From: Sparassis latifolia
Lineage: Eukaryota > Basidiomycota > Agaricomycetes > Polyporales > Sparassidaceae
Assembly (NCBI GenBank): GCA_018466975.1
Contig: CM031557.1
Span: 620,001-684,000 of the forward strand
Direction: 5' to 3'
DNA: 64,000 bases
Part shown: positions 1 to 11,417 of the stretch, piece after piece
How positions within the stretch are numbered: position 1 is the stretch's first letter
Layout: every line of letters begins with the position of its first letter
The notes under the pieces: model-generated
Told to the model about the DNA's origin: nothing
Seen by the model: the letters and a program-made list of their open reading frames with translations, nothing else
The model's database searches: none
Made by a program: the position numbers and the translations under genes

Positions 1-379
1 AAAACTTAGTATGAGATATCCCACTATTTGTGAATCTCCCATCTCATTTGAAGTATCAGTAAAGTACTCGTTTATTGTACTATGTAATCAATGTTTATGC
101 AGTATGGCAGTAGATGAAAAGATGAAACAACAAATATACAACAGCTTTAAAATACATCTTCTGCTAACAGTGGGACATCCTTATGTACCCCTGACACCAT
201 GGGACAACCAGTAATACTGGGATAAACAATTAATGTTCTAGCCTAGTAGGATATCCCACATAATAATCATCTCATATGCCCAGCCACTACCCTATCTATG
301 CCCTGGGCAATGCCACAGAATGCCCTGGGACATAATAGGTACCACGGTCAGTTTGACACTTAAGAAGCTTTTAGCTATG
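1..379. other. AT-rich non-coding stretch at window edge
   Basis: I see no supportable gene here. The stretch is AT-rich and contains several scattered copies of short words such as GGATATCCCAC and TGGGACA. It probably represents the 3' tail or flank of the LINE whose C-terminal coding region begins just to the right, but no poly-A tail or target-site duplication can be identified because the window starts here. Confidence 0.4.
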
Positions 380-399
380 ACATACTATAGAAGATCTTG

Positions 400-1730
400 T
401 TGCTAAGAGCTAGGGATAAAGGGTACCCTGAAGTGGTTGTCACGACCAAAGACATGTTCACAATGGAGCTTCTAAATAAGATAGGCAGCTTCAGAGATCA
501 GGATTCAGAAAAGATGATTAGCCCCGGCATGATGATTGTCCGAAGTGGAGAAGCGATGGCACCACAGCTAATAATTGTGCTGAGCGATGGTTGTGGCCAG
601 GGAAGATTTTTGTTAGCCCATAAGCATTTACAGAGGGCCCAAATGAGGGTCCTACCAGGTGCAGCGCATTCTGTGAGGATGTGGTCGATGGAGTCTAGAC
701 AACTGCAGATGGAGCATGTGGAGTGCTCTTCATATCCTGAGATATTGTCCCAGAAATGCCTGCACCACAGGGCACTATGTAAGCACTTCCAGAGGAAGTC
801 TTAGATTAGGCAAGAAATATTATGGGAGTGGAGAGAACACCATAGGGTGGCATCACTGGGAAAATGGTCACAGGCAGCTTTGACAGCGTGTCTTGTGATA
901 TCACGATGTATGGTCATAGTATGATGAGATGGCTGAGGGTGGTAAGCTCGGACACCAAGATAGGTTAGCCTCTGAGTCATAAAGGCCATACGAGCACCTG
1001 TAAGATTAAAGCGACCCAGGATGTGAATATTGAGGGCATCTACAGTGGGTTTATGGGCTCCTTGGCCTGCTAGGGTATCAGCAGCATTATTTCCGATAGA
1101 TGCACTGTGTCCTTTGGTCCATTCAAAGGTAGTAGGTGCAGCCCTGCCATGTAAAGGTGTGGCAGTGGCCCAGAAGAGGTGACTGTTGGATATACTGATC
1201 CAACCATAAGCTTCCCAGCTGGAGAGTCTGGTAGTTAGGCCATTAATAGCATAGAGAAAGTCACTGATAACATGGAGCGGGCAGCCATAGGAGTAAGCTG
1301 GGTGGCTACTAGTACCACTGCCACTTCACCTGCTTGGTTAGACTGGTCAGGGCCAGGTAGGCATAGAGCTTGATTTCATGCATTGTCAGGTCCAAACCAG
1401 ACACCGACACCTGTTTGGGCATCTGCCTCACCATTGTGCAGGCAGGAGCTGTTAGTGTAGACCATGATGGCCTCCATGGGCAAGCCTTTGCCTGGGTGAT
1501 GAGCAGGTATTGAAGAGCATACTGAGGGGTCCGTGAAAATGTGGAAGTCATTAGTGATGGGACCAGACACAGTAAGTGAGGGGTTGAAGGTGAAGGTTCC
1601 CCATTCTTGGCAGGCCTCATGGTTTTTTTGTTTATGATGTCGAGTCAGGGTCAGACCATCACCAGGTGGTGTAGAGTCAGGATGCCATTTGGGTTGAAGA
1701 TTAGTGAGAATTTCTTTTGCAGCCAGCATA
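400..1730 (-). pseudogene. LINE ORF2: RNase H and C-terminal region (broken)
   Basis: The minus-strand translation starting near 1730 gives an RNase H domain. The first catalytic strand reads VYTNSSC, where active enzymes of the family have TDGSC, so the metal-binding Asp has become Asn. Conserved stretches continue in shifting frames (GVGVWFGPD, then AVKAACDHFPSDATLW near 840-900) and into a C-terminal region typical of fungal LINEs down to about 400. RNase H would remove the RNA strand during target-primed reverse transcription. Several in-frame stops (for example near 1240 and 1060) show that this copy cannot make a full domain. The 135-codon plus-strand open frame at 397-804 is only the antisense of this region. 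Confidence 0.8.
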
Positions 1731-2212
1731 CATCTATGAGGGTTAAGGCATCCGTGACGGCGGTCCCGGTGGCAGTATTTGCAGGCACAGTTTCATCTAG
1801 CACAGTGAAGGGGAGAAAGAGAGGGCAACCTAGAGTGTTTGGAGATCTGGATAAGGTTCTTGATTATTGCAATGGCATGGTGTTCCCAGAGACAATTGAA
1901 AGCTACAGAGGTGTTGAGTCACTTGAAGGAGTGGTGGAAGTCAATGTGATACCAAGCAGGCAGTTTTTTCTTTAGAGATGAAAACAGTTTGAGGGTCTCA
2001 AAGTTTATGTTGAATTTCTCCCCGGCCTGGAGCATAAGGAGTAGGTCCCGGGGTAGGGACAAGGAGGCATGGAGGCCGGTTCGCCAGGTTTGAAGGAAGA
2101 CATTTATTTGTGAAAGATGATGAACCCATCCAGATGCAATTGTGACCTTGTCGTTAATGAGTGAGTTAGCAATGTATGCCCAAGCTGGGCAAGAAAGGGT
2201 CAGACAAAGATA

Positions 2213-3733
2213 TCATTGAAGTCGCATGATATCAATGGCTTGATTTTGACTAGAGAGGTCAAGAAGTCCAAGTCTGCCAGATTCAAGAGGAAGTTGAAGG
2301 GTCTCTAGGCTGACAAGGGGCGGGCGGTCGCTATTCCAGATAAAGTGGCAGATCATTCTTGTCAACATTATTTCAATATTTTGAGGCATGTCTTGTACTG
2401 CTGTAAGGTATTGGGTCATGCCCCCTACCACCATTTGGATGATCAACTTTCTACCCTGGAGAGTAGGGTGAGATTGGTTCCAGCGAGTGAGAGAGTGAGA
2501 GATCTTATTAATTACAGCAGGCCATGGACCTGCTTGGTCCATGCAGTTGTCAAGCCATGTGCCCATGATATGGACAGGTTCACCATCAGTAGCAACATGC
2601 ACAATGGCAGGAAGGGGCGAGCCATTGGGGAAGAGATGGTGAGAATGAACAACAGCACTACGGTAGGATGGTGATCCAATAGGAATGATTTCAGTCTTAT
2701 CGGCATTAAAGTGTGCACGTGAGGCTTGACACCACAATGTGAGGATAGCTTGAAGGTCCTCAAAGCTGTCATACTCTGACAGGTAGGTTGTGGTATCATT
2801 AGCAAAAAGGAACATAATCAATTGGGTAGGCAAACCAGGGATATTGAATCCATGGAGTTGGAATTGCTGTAGAAGGCAAGCAAGAGGTTCAATGGTGAGG
2901 TCAAAGAGGAGGCAGGATAGGGGGTCACCTTGGCGTACCTCTCGAGAGACTTGGAATGATGAGCTACATTCACCATTAATATTTACCACTGTGGTGGCAT
3001 GTTCATATAGAGGGAACTGTGAATATGAATGATTGTAGGATATGCATCTGTTCAAGAACTTGTCATAGACAATCATGGGCAACTTTGTCGTAAGCTTTTT
3101 CTTGGCTGAAAGCCATGATTACTCCATTTTCTTCCATGGCTTCCCCATAATTGATAAGAGATTTGGAGAGTTAGACTTGGTCCAGGATGTTGCACCGGGA
3201 ACAAAGCCAGCCTGATCTGGATGGATGAGAGTATGGGTAGTCTTGGAGAGATGCAGGAAGAGAGCCTTTGTGAAGATTTTGTAGTCAGTGTTGAGAAGGG
3301 TAATGAGTTGATAGTTGGCAATCTCTCGCCGATCCTTCTTTTTGTATAGAGGGCATAACCAGCCATCTGCGAATGCTGTATTGGGGGACACACTGTGTGT
3401 ATGGATATCATTGTACACTATGGTGAGAGTATCCATAACATTGAAGATAGGTATTCCATCTGCTAATTGAGCCACATATCAGGATTGTAAGGATTTCCAG
3501 AATTCATATGGTAGACCATTAAGGCCAGCAGCATGGCCATTTTGAGAGAGACGCAATGCCTCTTCAATGAGATCAGTGGTAAGAGATTCATCAATTTGAG
3601 AGTGTTCTGAGTCAGTGAGAGACTTGGTAATGGCATTCAAGGCCACATTAGTGGCTTGGGCATGTTCTATAGGGGTGCAAGGTTCATAGTCAGATTGTAG
3701 GTGGTTATGGTAGTCCCGTGCTAATTCAGCCAT
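2213..3733 (-). pseudogene. LINE ORF2: reverse transcriptase domain (broken)
   Basis: Three minus-strand segments (3733-3479, 3475-3119 and 3082-2213) together make the reverse transcriptase of the LINE. Recognisable blocks are AAGLNGLPYEFW (fingers), a region equivalent to ADGWLCPLYKKKDRREIANY, RQGDPLSCLLFDLTIEPLA (palm), and the catalytic box, which reads FANDTT instead of FADDTT. Loss of that Asp, together with frame shifts between the segments, means the polymerase is inactive. The thumb region follows (NKISHSLTRWNQ, GRKLIIQMVVGGMTQY). The enzyme would have copied the element's RNA directly at the target nick. The call is very secure because block order and spacing fit the family. Confidence 0.9.
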
Positions 3734-4339
3734 CTGGTCAGACCTGGTGGCATAGGTGGGCAGGTTTGAGTTAGGATTACGAAGGGAGAAGATAACCTCT
3801 CATGGTTGGCATTGCTTGTTTAAGTTGGATCAATATTTACTTGAGGTTTCTGCTTCTAGACAATATTGAGCAGTGGTGGTGAGACTGCTTTTATCGTGGC
3901 GGGTTCATTCCAAATCAATTATATGTTGCTGTAACATGACAGTGGAGAGCTGAAGAGTGGAGTCATCTTGGATATGAGTAGAGTTCAGTAGGGCATCAAG
4001 TTCTTTCTGGAGGAATGAAATTTTTGACTGAAGAGTAGGAGTGGCAATTTTTGCACGTTTTTGAGCGGTAGCTATAACAGCATCTTTAAAAGCAGCAAAG
4101 AGAATTTGTGGGTTTTGTGTTGGTGAGTGAGATGATAAAGTATTATGACTGTCTTGTTCAAGTTTTCGGCCAAGGAAGTCTACTTCAGCTGCAAATTTAG
4201 TGTCCTGAAGGAGAAAGAGGGGCAGTGTCCATCAGCCCTTCCCAATATATGGGGCTTTTTGGTCAATGATGTGGACAGACACTAGGTGATGGTCAATCGG
4301 GACAGCAGTAGCAAACAGTTGCCAATCGGTAGCAGATTT

Positions 4340-5400
4340 CAGTATCATAGAGGAGGCATATATACGGTCAATCTGAGATTGGCTGCCTGTAGCTGATTGA
4401 AGGAAAGAGAAACCTCTGGTGTCTGGAAAGGTAGTTCACCATCTATCTTGGAGATGGAGATGTAGGCAGAAGTCGGTAAGAGCAGCGACTGCAGAGGCAG
4501 CATCTGGGTGGCAGGGCAGGCAGTCCAGTGCATCCTCAACTAGATTAAAATTGCCCAATAAAAGGTCTGGTCTAGGGAGGTCCGTGGCCTCCCAAGCTTG
4601 GCGTAAATCCAACCAGAATTTTTTGTTCTTCATTGTCCCATTTGGGGCATAGACATTAAGAATTTTGAGAGTAAGTGAGGCATGCCAGAGGACAGTAAGA
4701 AAGAGGGCTCAGCCTGGAATAAGGGCAGTTGAGGGAACATTTTGAACATTTGTGAGTTCCTTATTGAGGACAATTGCGACACCTTGGGCATTAACTGTGT
4801 GTTCAGCCACAGAGAAGTGGATATTGAAACATTTTCCAAAGAGATGGTGGAGGCAGTCCACATAGGGTTGATCCAGGTGAGCTTTCTAGATGGCCAGAAT
4901 ACCAAGTCATTCAGACTTTAGTGCAAAGCAGAGGTATGCCCCTGGGAACTTTGAGCTGTACCCCTACCCTTACTCTCCAAGGGTACATACCCTTCACCAG
5001 GGGTAAGGGTATGGGTAAGGGTACCAAACCCTGAGGGTATACCCCTCAATATCTGCCTTACTTGAGGAAATAACATCATAGACATTAAGTTTAAGGCTTG
5101 TAATATTCTTCTTTTCCCTTTAAAGCTTCTGTAAACATAGTTTAAGGCTGTATCTAGGCTGTACTTAGGCTTTAGTCACCATACAATTACTGCTTACATT
5201 ATATATACTATATGCAGTGATACCCTCCAGGGGTACAAGGGTCTGAAAGTTCATACCTCTACCCTTACTCTCCAATACCCTTACCCCTTACCCTTGAGGG
5301 TTATGCATATCCCTGCTCTACACTATCAAACTTCATTAAGGTGTGGATAGCAGTCCACTTATTTTGGGTATTATTTGGGTCACTCGCACCATGGTCTCTC
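4340..5400 (-). pseudogene. LINE ORF2: AP-like endonuclease domain, split by a MITE
   Basis: The minus-strand segments encode the exonuclease/endonuclease/phosphatase fold used by LINEs to nick target DNA. Visible blocks are GVAIVLNKELTNVQNV, LKILNVYAPNG, PRPDLLLGNFNLVEDALD and, near the C-terminus, QIDRIYASS followed by VPIDHHLVSV (the catalytic SDH-like region). The N-terminal part (NKWTAIHTLMKFDS) lies at about 5316-5365. It is separated from the rest by a 387-bp terminal-inverted-repeat element at 4929-5315, so the MITE inserted into this exon after the LINE had integrated. Additional stops and frame changes are present. Confidence 0.85.
4929..5315. mobile_element. hAT-like MITE (CAGRG ends) nested in the LINE endonuclease
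   Basis: The two ends are near-perfect terminal inverted repeats: CAGAGGTATGC on the left and GCATATCCCTG on the right (reverse complement CAGGGATATGC). The interior is non-coding and rich in the word ACCCTTACTCTCCAA and in (C)CCTTA-like repeats in both orientations, so the arms can fold back on each other, with an AT-rich centre. CAGRG ends are characteristic of hAT transposons. I cannot see a convincing 8-bp target duplication (GTGCAAAG versus CTCTACAC), so the superfamily call is provisional. Because it interrupts the LINE coding sequence it is younger than that insertion. Confidence 0.65.
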
Positions 5401-6309
5401 TTATTCAGTGAGGCTACTCATAGCAATGCATGAGTATTTTTACCGAGTCTCTTCCTGCAGCATTTGTGTCATCGTGGAGCAGCTTGGCCAGAGGGGGCAT
5501 TAGGGGGAGTAAAAGGCTGTTCACATGCCCTAAATGAGTGCATTGTGGGGTGAATGGGAAGTGGTGAGACTGGGGGTGGTGAGAGAGTGTTTGCGGACAT
5601 AGAAGGAGAAGGAAAAGAGGGGGGGTGGACCTGCCATGGGACTCTACCTGCCCATCCTTGGGAAAGTTATCAGTGGAAGGGATGAGATCCCCTCCGGGCA
5701 GGTGAAGGCATGCACCATGTGCTGAAAATGGAACCTGAGTAGTTGGATGTGAAGATTGTATAGAATTAGATGTTGGAGTACTGCATTATGCATACAATGG
5801 TCAGCATAATGGGGGTGCCATAACCTGGGACACCACAGGTGACTATGTCCATGCATACTGGAGACAACTTCTTGCACACAGAGCTGGTCAGTCAGCAGGG
5901 GCTTAAGCCTCTTGGCGCAGCATGTCAGGGTCTAAATACACCACCGCTTCACTTAGTGGAGGGCAGGATCTCACTTGGCTTTCCTGTCCCACCTTAGTGG
6001 TCAGTATATGTGGGCCAGCGAGATGTAGTAGAGAACCAGCCTATTTAGCTGCAGCGCAATGCGTTGAAAGTTTGGGGAAGTTGCACAAGTAAATAAGAGT
6101 CCAATTGATTGTGCGGCCGGGTATATGTAGAGAAGATACAAGTATTCAACTCCTAGTCAGTCACATGATCATATATAAGTTTGTGGGGTGATGAGCAGTA
6201 ATGACAGGTGTAGGCAAGCAGGTATCACTGCAAGACGGGCAGAGACAATAGCAAGCATATGAGATGGGGAGATAACAACAAGGGAATAAGAGCATCAGAG
6301 AAATGCATG

Positions 6310-9300
6310 AGTCACCTATCCTAGAACTGACCTCGACTGCGGCCTCTTCCTCTCACAGGGTGACTATATGAGGGCAGACCATTCGAGCGAGAGCCCAATG
6401 GACCTGCATCACTGTTGTCAGGCATGTTATCGTCATTGTCATTTGGGTCAGGGTCATTGAGACCAGGTCCGCTGAAGGGACGCATAGCACACTGAGGTGG
6501 GAATCACATCCGCAAAGCGATCTCACATTTCGGAGATACCACAGGGTGCTACACAACAGACCCTAGTCCGACAGCAACTGGAAGCTGGTTATCAGAGGAG
6601 GGCATGCTATGAGCCTGAATGCTACTTCCAATTCCTTGACTACGATCTGCAACCGTCTCAAAGTACCATCTGCCAGCTCGCGTCTACCAGTGATTCCGCA
6701 CATGACATTATACAGTTCACGGGCCACATTGTGCAATGTCTCAACTCAAAGGCACAAGGTTCCTGATGGCGGTAAAAGCTGAGGAACACGATTCCAGGAA
6801 AATAGGAACAGGACGACCGCACACCAATGTCAGAGAGACCATCTGGCGGGCACCCTAAACCAAAGTCCTCACAGACAGTGGGGTCGTCATACAGAATATG
6901 AGCAGTCAAACTATGGGGATGACCATAGGAAGGTGATCCGCAATCCGAGGTATCATCTGATGACCGCCTTCTATAGTGCGAGCTGTTGCCAGGTGTATTT
7001 CCACTTGGCCAGGACAGGGATATCACGCAGAAGGGGTAGGATGATCCCCACGCTGACTGCTTCAGACTGGGCTTGGACCATAAAGACCTGAGGGACATGT
7101 GAGAATCGGACGGTGAAGAATCACATGCTCGTAGGAGCCTCACCAGCAGGATGTGCATCCGGACTGCCCATGCTTTTCACAGAATTAGATTGAAGGGCTC
7201 GGTAAAGATCTCAATGTAAAGAAGCGCTTCCGCAAGAGTGTATTTGCAAAGGATGACACTGGCGTCCATGGATGGGGGATTGAGTTTAGGATGGGAGATG
7301 CCTCCGAGACGGGCGGGTCCTTATTAGGCGCTTAGGTGGGTTCAGTGATGGAGGATCCCTCAGAATGAGTAGGAGCGTGAGCGGATGGGATTGTGAGATA
7401 TGACATGATGGGCAGTGATTTAGCGAAGTGATTGTTAAGCAAAGGTGGGCAGTATCGGAAGGGTAGGAAAGGTCAGGACCAGTTAAGTATGATGGCAGGG
7501 GAAGAGGTCGGGGTAGAACTGACCGTCCTGGAAAGATGCTTGCAAAAAGCCTCATTCACATTCCCATCCCATCCAGTTAGTGCGTCTTTGGGCAGTCTTG
7601 CATTTGTGCATTTTCTGGGCAGTCTTGCATTTCTCCATTTTAGCATTCTCCTTAGAGTAGTGCGATTTTACCCTGATGTATTTCTAGCAATTATTGTGAC
7701 TACAGAAATTTTCCTAGCTATGCTTTTGGGCTACCCACCTCATACCTCTGGAATAGACTCTTCTCCTTCATTGCATCTCAGACCCCACGCGAACTTGATT
7801 CTGCTCGTACTCCTCCTTTCCGGCTTGCAATGGAACTACAATCTCATCACTGTGCCAGCCGGGATACGAGGGAAGGGGCAAAGCCCACAGGGATGATCCG
7901 ATGCATGGCATCTGCTGCAGTGCCAGCCAGGGTGGCCTTGTCCACATCCAATGAAGTTGGTGGGGAAGAGTTGATGGTAAATGTGGTTGCGCCAGACTAA
8001 CCAGTCTGCAAGGAAGTCTGTCAGTGCATCCATGTAGAGGTTTGCAGCAGGCGCAGGGTAGCCACCATGTCCATGCAGGTTGAGGATGACAACATTGAGA
8101 GATTGTATGATGATGAAGGTGCGGGCGATGTTGGACTCGTCGTCTCGGCCCAAGATGTCAAGTAGTACTTGCAGGGAAGCATCCTCACAAAGATGGGCAA
8201 TGATGATGTCATGGATTTCATCCTGGTCTGATGAGATGAACCTGCTGAGAGTGCATACATAGTGCGGGAGCACCCATGCAAGGTCATAAATGAAGAAGGT
8301 CAAGTCAGATGTGGACATGCAAAACTGCCAGAGGAGTGCATCACATGCTGAAGGTGGGATGTTGTAGAGCAGATATGCAAGAGGGGGTTGATTCAGCCTG
8401 TGAGCTTCCATGAGGGCCAGAGGAGGGGCGATACATGTGTTCAGAGCATTAAAATGTTGAGCAATAATCCTCGGGATAAGGGCGAGGACAACAGGGTGGA
8501 ATGCTAGGTTGCTAACACTAAAACCAAAGGTTACAATTGCCAGAGCTGTTTCTTCCAAAGTGCACCATTGCAGGCTTTGCTTGCTGTTCATGTCCTCGAG
8601 GAACCACAGGGGGCGATCAGCATGCACACGGAGAAAGCCACTGACAGGCATTGGGGTGAAGGCATTTACAGACATGGAGCCGGGGCGAGGAGTGAGAGGT
8701 GTGAACCATGCCATCTGGTTGAGATGCTCCCACATTGCATCTGCATTGGAGAGCATGGCTGGGTGAGGGGTTGGTGGGTGCACCAGAGCAGTTGCGCTTC
8801 CGAGCCTGATAAACGACGGGATCTCGGTGGTGTGATTGAGTCTGGGAGCCACAATTCAAGGGATATGTGAGGGGCCTTGGAGCAGGCAGGCTATAGACAT
8901 CAGGCTATCAGGACGTGGAATGTCAGGCTCTTTATTATCAAGGTGCAGTGAGATTCTGACACAGGCCAGGAGAGGGGGAGGAGGGAAAAAGAGGTCATTC
9001 AGTGGAGCATTGACTACCGCTTCATTATCGCTATCCAAGGACTCGTGGGCACACTTGTGGGTGGCAGATTCAGGCTCATAGGCCTTGGAGTTCACCAACA
9101 GAGCATCTAAAGCATGGGTGGCAGATTCTCCACTATCGCCAAGAGACATCAGGGTGTCATCCACATCGACCTATTGATGGGTTAATTTCGATATGTATGG
9201 TATGTGCATGGTATGTACATCAATGAATGCATCACCATTGGTGATCTGCCAGAACTCATGATCAGAGTCTGATAGTGTGGGTGACACTGGAGCATGCTCC

Positions 9301-9909
9301 TTCCTCTTCTTGTGAGTAGGGCTAGGTTCCAATGAGGTCTCAGGGACCAGAGCTGGCACAACAGGCATAGCTAAGGCCTCCTGGATCAAAACGAGGCACT
9401 GCAATGATGAGTGTGCAGATAGACGGAACGTGTTAGGATAAGAGACTGATGCATCTGATACAATCGGCACTGCAGATTCCTGTGAGGGGTCAAACCTGGC
9501 AGTGGTGTTGGGGAGAGCCTCAGTCATGGTAAAAAGGGTGGGAGCAGTAGAGGTGGCAGAAAGCATAGGCTCAGAAGGAGCAGCAGAAGATACAGGCACC
9601 ACAGGAACAGCAGGTAACACCGGAATGGCTGGCACCACCTGAGCAGTGAGTGCAGCAACTTGGGTGGCAGGTGCAGCAACTTGGGCAGTGGGTGCGACAA
9701 CTTGGGCAAAGGTCAGCACTGGGGCCACTGCAGCTGGAGCAACCATCATCGATGGCATGGGTTCAGGGTGTTCTTTGAGAGGATGATATGGATCGTAATC
9801 AGCTTTCACATTCTATGGGGTAATACATACCCTGTGCAGTCTTGGAGCGGGTCGCTCACTTTGTGGGCTTCCCGGATGTCATACATTGCTTCTTTGGGTT
9901 AGGTGGCAT
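6310..9909 (-). pseudogene. LINE ORF1 (gag-like, zinc knuckle) remnant
   Basis: Three minus-strand parts are seen. The N-terminal low-complexity part starts at an ATG at 9909 (MPPNPKKQ) and continues in broken frames through 9809-8856, with runs of Ala/Pro/Val, a KKRK basic patch and acidic serine clusters. The central part (8852-7836, about 338 codons open) ends in a cysteine/histidine cluster HPGWHCSRCHASDHPCGLC, typical of the nucleic-acid-binding knuckle of LINE ORF1 proteins. A distal part (about 7158-6320) ends in an Arg/Gly-rich tail (RGRGRSRG). In related elements ORF1 coats the LINE RNA. The stretch between 7835 and 7160 fits the family poorly and may contain an insertion. Stops and frameshifts are frequent. 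Confidence 0.65.
7590..7645. repeat. 28-bp direct tandem duplication
   Basis: The 16-mer GGGCAGTCTTGCATTT occurs at 7590-7605 and again at 7618-7633, followed by related CATTTT words. This is a local duplication of about 28 bp inside the decayed LINE ORF1 region and has no coding role that I can see. Confidence 0.7.
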
Positions 9910-10907
9910 AGAGATAGAATGAGAGGAGAGAGTGTGTGTAATAAGAGTAGAGAGGTTTGGATATAGGTAAATGGGGACAGCAAGAGTTGAGAATGGGGAG
10001 TGTGAATGACTGTAGGCCTCTTTATGTTCTTGGGAGCCAGGGCAGGATGGAGCACATAAAAAAGGGGGGAGAAAAGCTACCTCACAGTGAGTCATACGAC
10101 AGAGCCCATTATTATCAAATTGGACATTAGTTGGGTGTCGAGATAGCATTGGATGGTGTGATACTTCTTTGCATATGGAGTTGTCTAGCTTCATGATGCC
10201 GTACGAAGGGCACGAGGTGGCAAGATGAAAACTTGAGGAGGCTGTGATATGTCTGGGAGATGACTGTAGTCCTTGTTGGGCTCGACTTCGAGACAATGAA
10301 GGAGTAGTGTTTTCGTTAGGGGAGTCCATCTGTGTGCTGCAGAGGGGTTCGTGCTTACTCTGCAGTGCAGCTGTGTACAGCCATTTTGAATTTTGTATGG
10401 CCATACATCCTGCCTAGGTCCAGTAGCACAGGGATATTTGTCCAGTCTCAGGTCTTTTGTGTTGCAGTTGCGACACGTCGCGCAGGTCTGAAGTTCTATG
10501 CTAGCATGTTGCGGTGCTTAGCCAGCATGGAAGTGTTCTAATGATTCCGGGTGGTGGGAGGACTTCTTTTGTCAGTGGGTGTAGTCAGTGTTTAAATGAT
10601 ATAGTTATGTGTGCCACTATAGGGATCCACTTGCGGTCAGCATGGCTCACCTGTGTAGGCTCGGTCGAGCATGTGCATACATAGGGGGGTATGGTCAAAC
10701 ATTGAAGAAAAAAATGTGGCAGGGAGTTCAGCACTTCAGATGAATAAGCAGACAAGACAATAATGGAAATATATAGATTACATTCTAGATAGACCTCTGG
10801 GGCATGTGGTGTCATGTGAACAGTATATTCCAGGGCCAAGGAGTGTATGCTTACATCTACTGGGGTTCTCCACTGTTCCAGTCTAAATTCTCCTCCTTAG
10901 ATTTATG
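9910..10907. other. No supportable gene; probable LINE 5' region
   Basis: A 182-codon minus-strand open frame (10404-9856) overlaps the presumed ORF1 start but has the composition of an untranslated leader read by chance. It resembles no family I know. The remaining sequence to 10907 contains only short frames. It most likely holds the 5' untranslated region of the LINE, but its end cannot be placed. Confidence 0.35.
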
Positions 10908-11417
10908 TCAGAGGTGTTGAAGTTGACAATATGCTGGGTTGGCCCATTCGAGGCAAGTTGCCAGGCAAAAAGTTTCGCAGTGGGGCGTCTCTAGGACTTT
11001 GAAGGTGACATGACAGTTACCGAGATGAATAATGGTAGTGATGACTCCTTTGCCATATCTGCCTACTCGAATTTGGCTGCTGATTGCAAGGGAAATATGG
11101 GTCAGGAGAGCTACATGCCAGGGGTGAGTATGAGATGGTCTCCTGATTGGTGTGTGTATCCATACAGTGATGGTATTGGAGAAGGACTCAAGGAGAGGAG
11201 GGCTGAAGACAATTTCCTCTTCCAGTGATCCATTCAGTGTAAGGTCATATGGATGGGGAAGAGGGATATGTGATTTATCTGCAGTTGAGTCAGGAGGGAG
11301 CGCTATATTGGCAGGGCGTAGAGGTAGTGTCAATTTTGGTGGTACAAAATAGAAGGGTGGGAGCCAGAGGTTATCTAGGGAGGAGTAGGTTCCTGTGCTC
11401 ATCATTGTAGGGGTCAA
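10908..11417 (-). CDS. Hypothetical 169-codon open frame
   Basis: An uninterrupted minus-strand frame begins with ATG at 11417. The predicted protein is neutral, with no signal peptide or membrane segment. Its second half (SSQIRVGRYGKGVITTIIHLGNC) has a beta-strand-like pattern and several Cys residues. I do not recognise it. It lies between the LINE and the helicase remnant, inside a block in which every other open frame is transposon debris. It is therefore more likely a surviving piece of a mobile element, perhaps accessory to the LINE or helicase, than a host gene. No splice partners were found on either side. Confidence 0.3.
   Translation of the reverse strand: MTPTMMSTGTYSSLDNLWLPPFYFVPPKLTLPLRPANIALPPDSTADKSHIPLPHPYDLTLNGSLEEEIVFSPPLLESFSNTITVWIHTPIRRPSHTHPWHVALLTHISLAISSQIRVGRYGKGVITTIIHLGNCHVTFKVLETPHCETFCLATCLEWANPAYCQLQHL

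Larger units (their letters stand above)
380..9909 (-). mobile_element. Degenerate LINE (Tad/I-type non-LTR retrotransposon) on the minus strand
   Basis: Reading the minus strand from about 9.9 kb to 0.4 kb, domains appear in the order expected for a fungal two-ORF LINE. A proline/alanine-rich ORF1 ends in a CCHC zinc knuckle and an RG-rich tail. It is followed by AP-endonuclease, reverse transcriptase, RNase H and a cysteine-containing C-terminal region. Every domain is split by stops and frame changes, so the element is dead. Both outer ends are uncertain: no poly-A or target duplication was found, and the distance between the ORF1 knuckle and endonuclease is longer than usual, which suggests internal insertions. 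A MITE is nested in the endonuclease at 4929-5315. Clade assignment is from domain order (RNase H present) and remembered family resemblance, not a search. Confidence 0.85.

Noticed and set aside
397..804. 135-codon plus-strand open frame
   Set aside because: It is antisense to the C-terminal region of the LINE; the minus strand matches the family, this one matches nothing.
2345..2674. 109-codon plus-strand open frame
   Set aside because: Antisense of the LINE reverse transcriptase.
4921..5323. 8-bp target duplication for the hAT-like MITE
   Set aside because: GTGCAAAG and CTCTACAC share too few bases to count as a duplication.
7432..7896. 154-codon plus-strand frame with hydrophobic segments
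   Set aside because: It crosses a tandem duplication within the LINE ORF1 region and overlaps the zinc-knuckle frame on the other strand; the hydrophobicity is a by-product of base composition.
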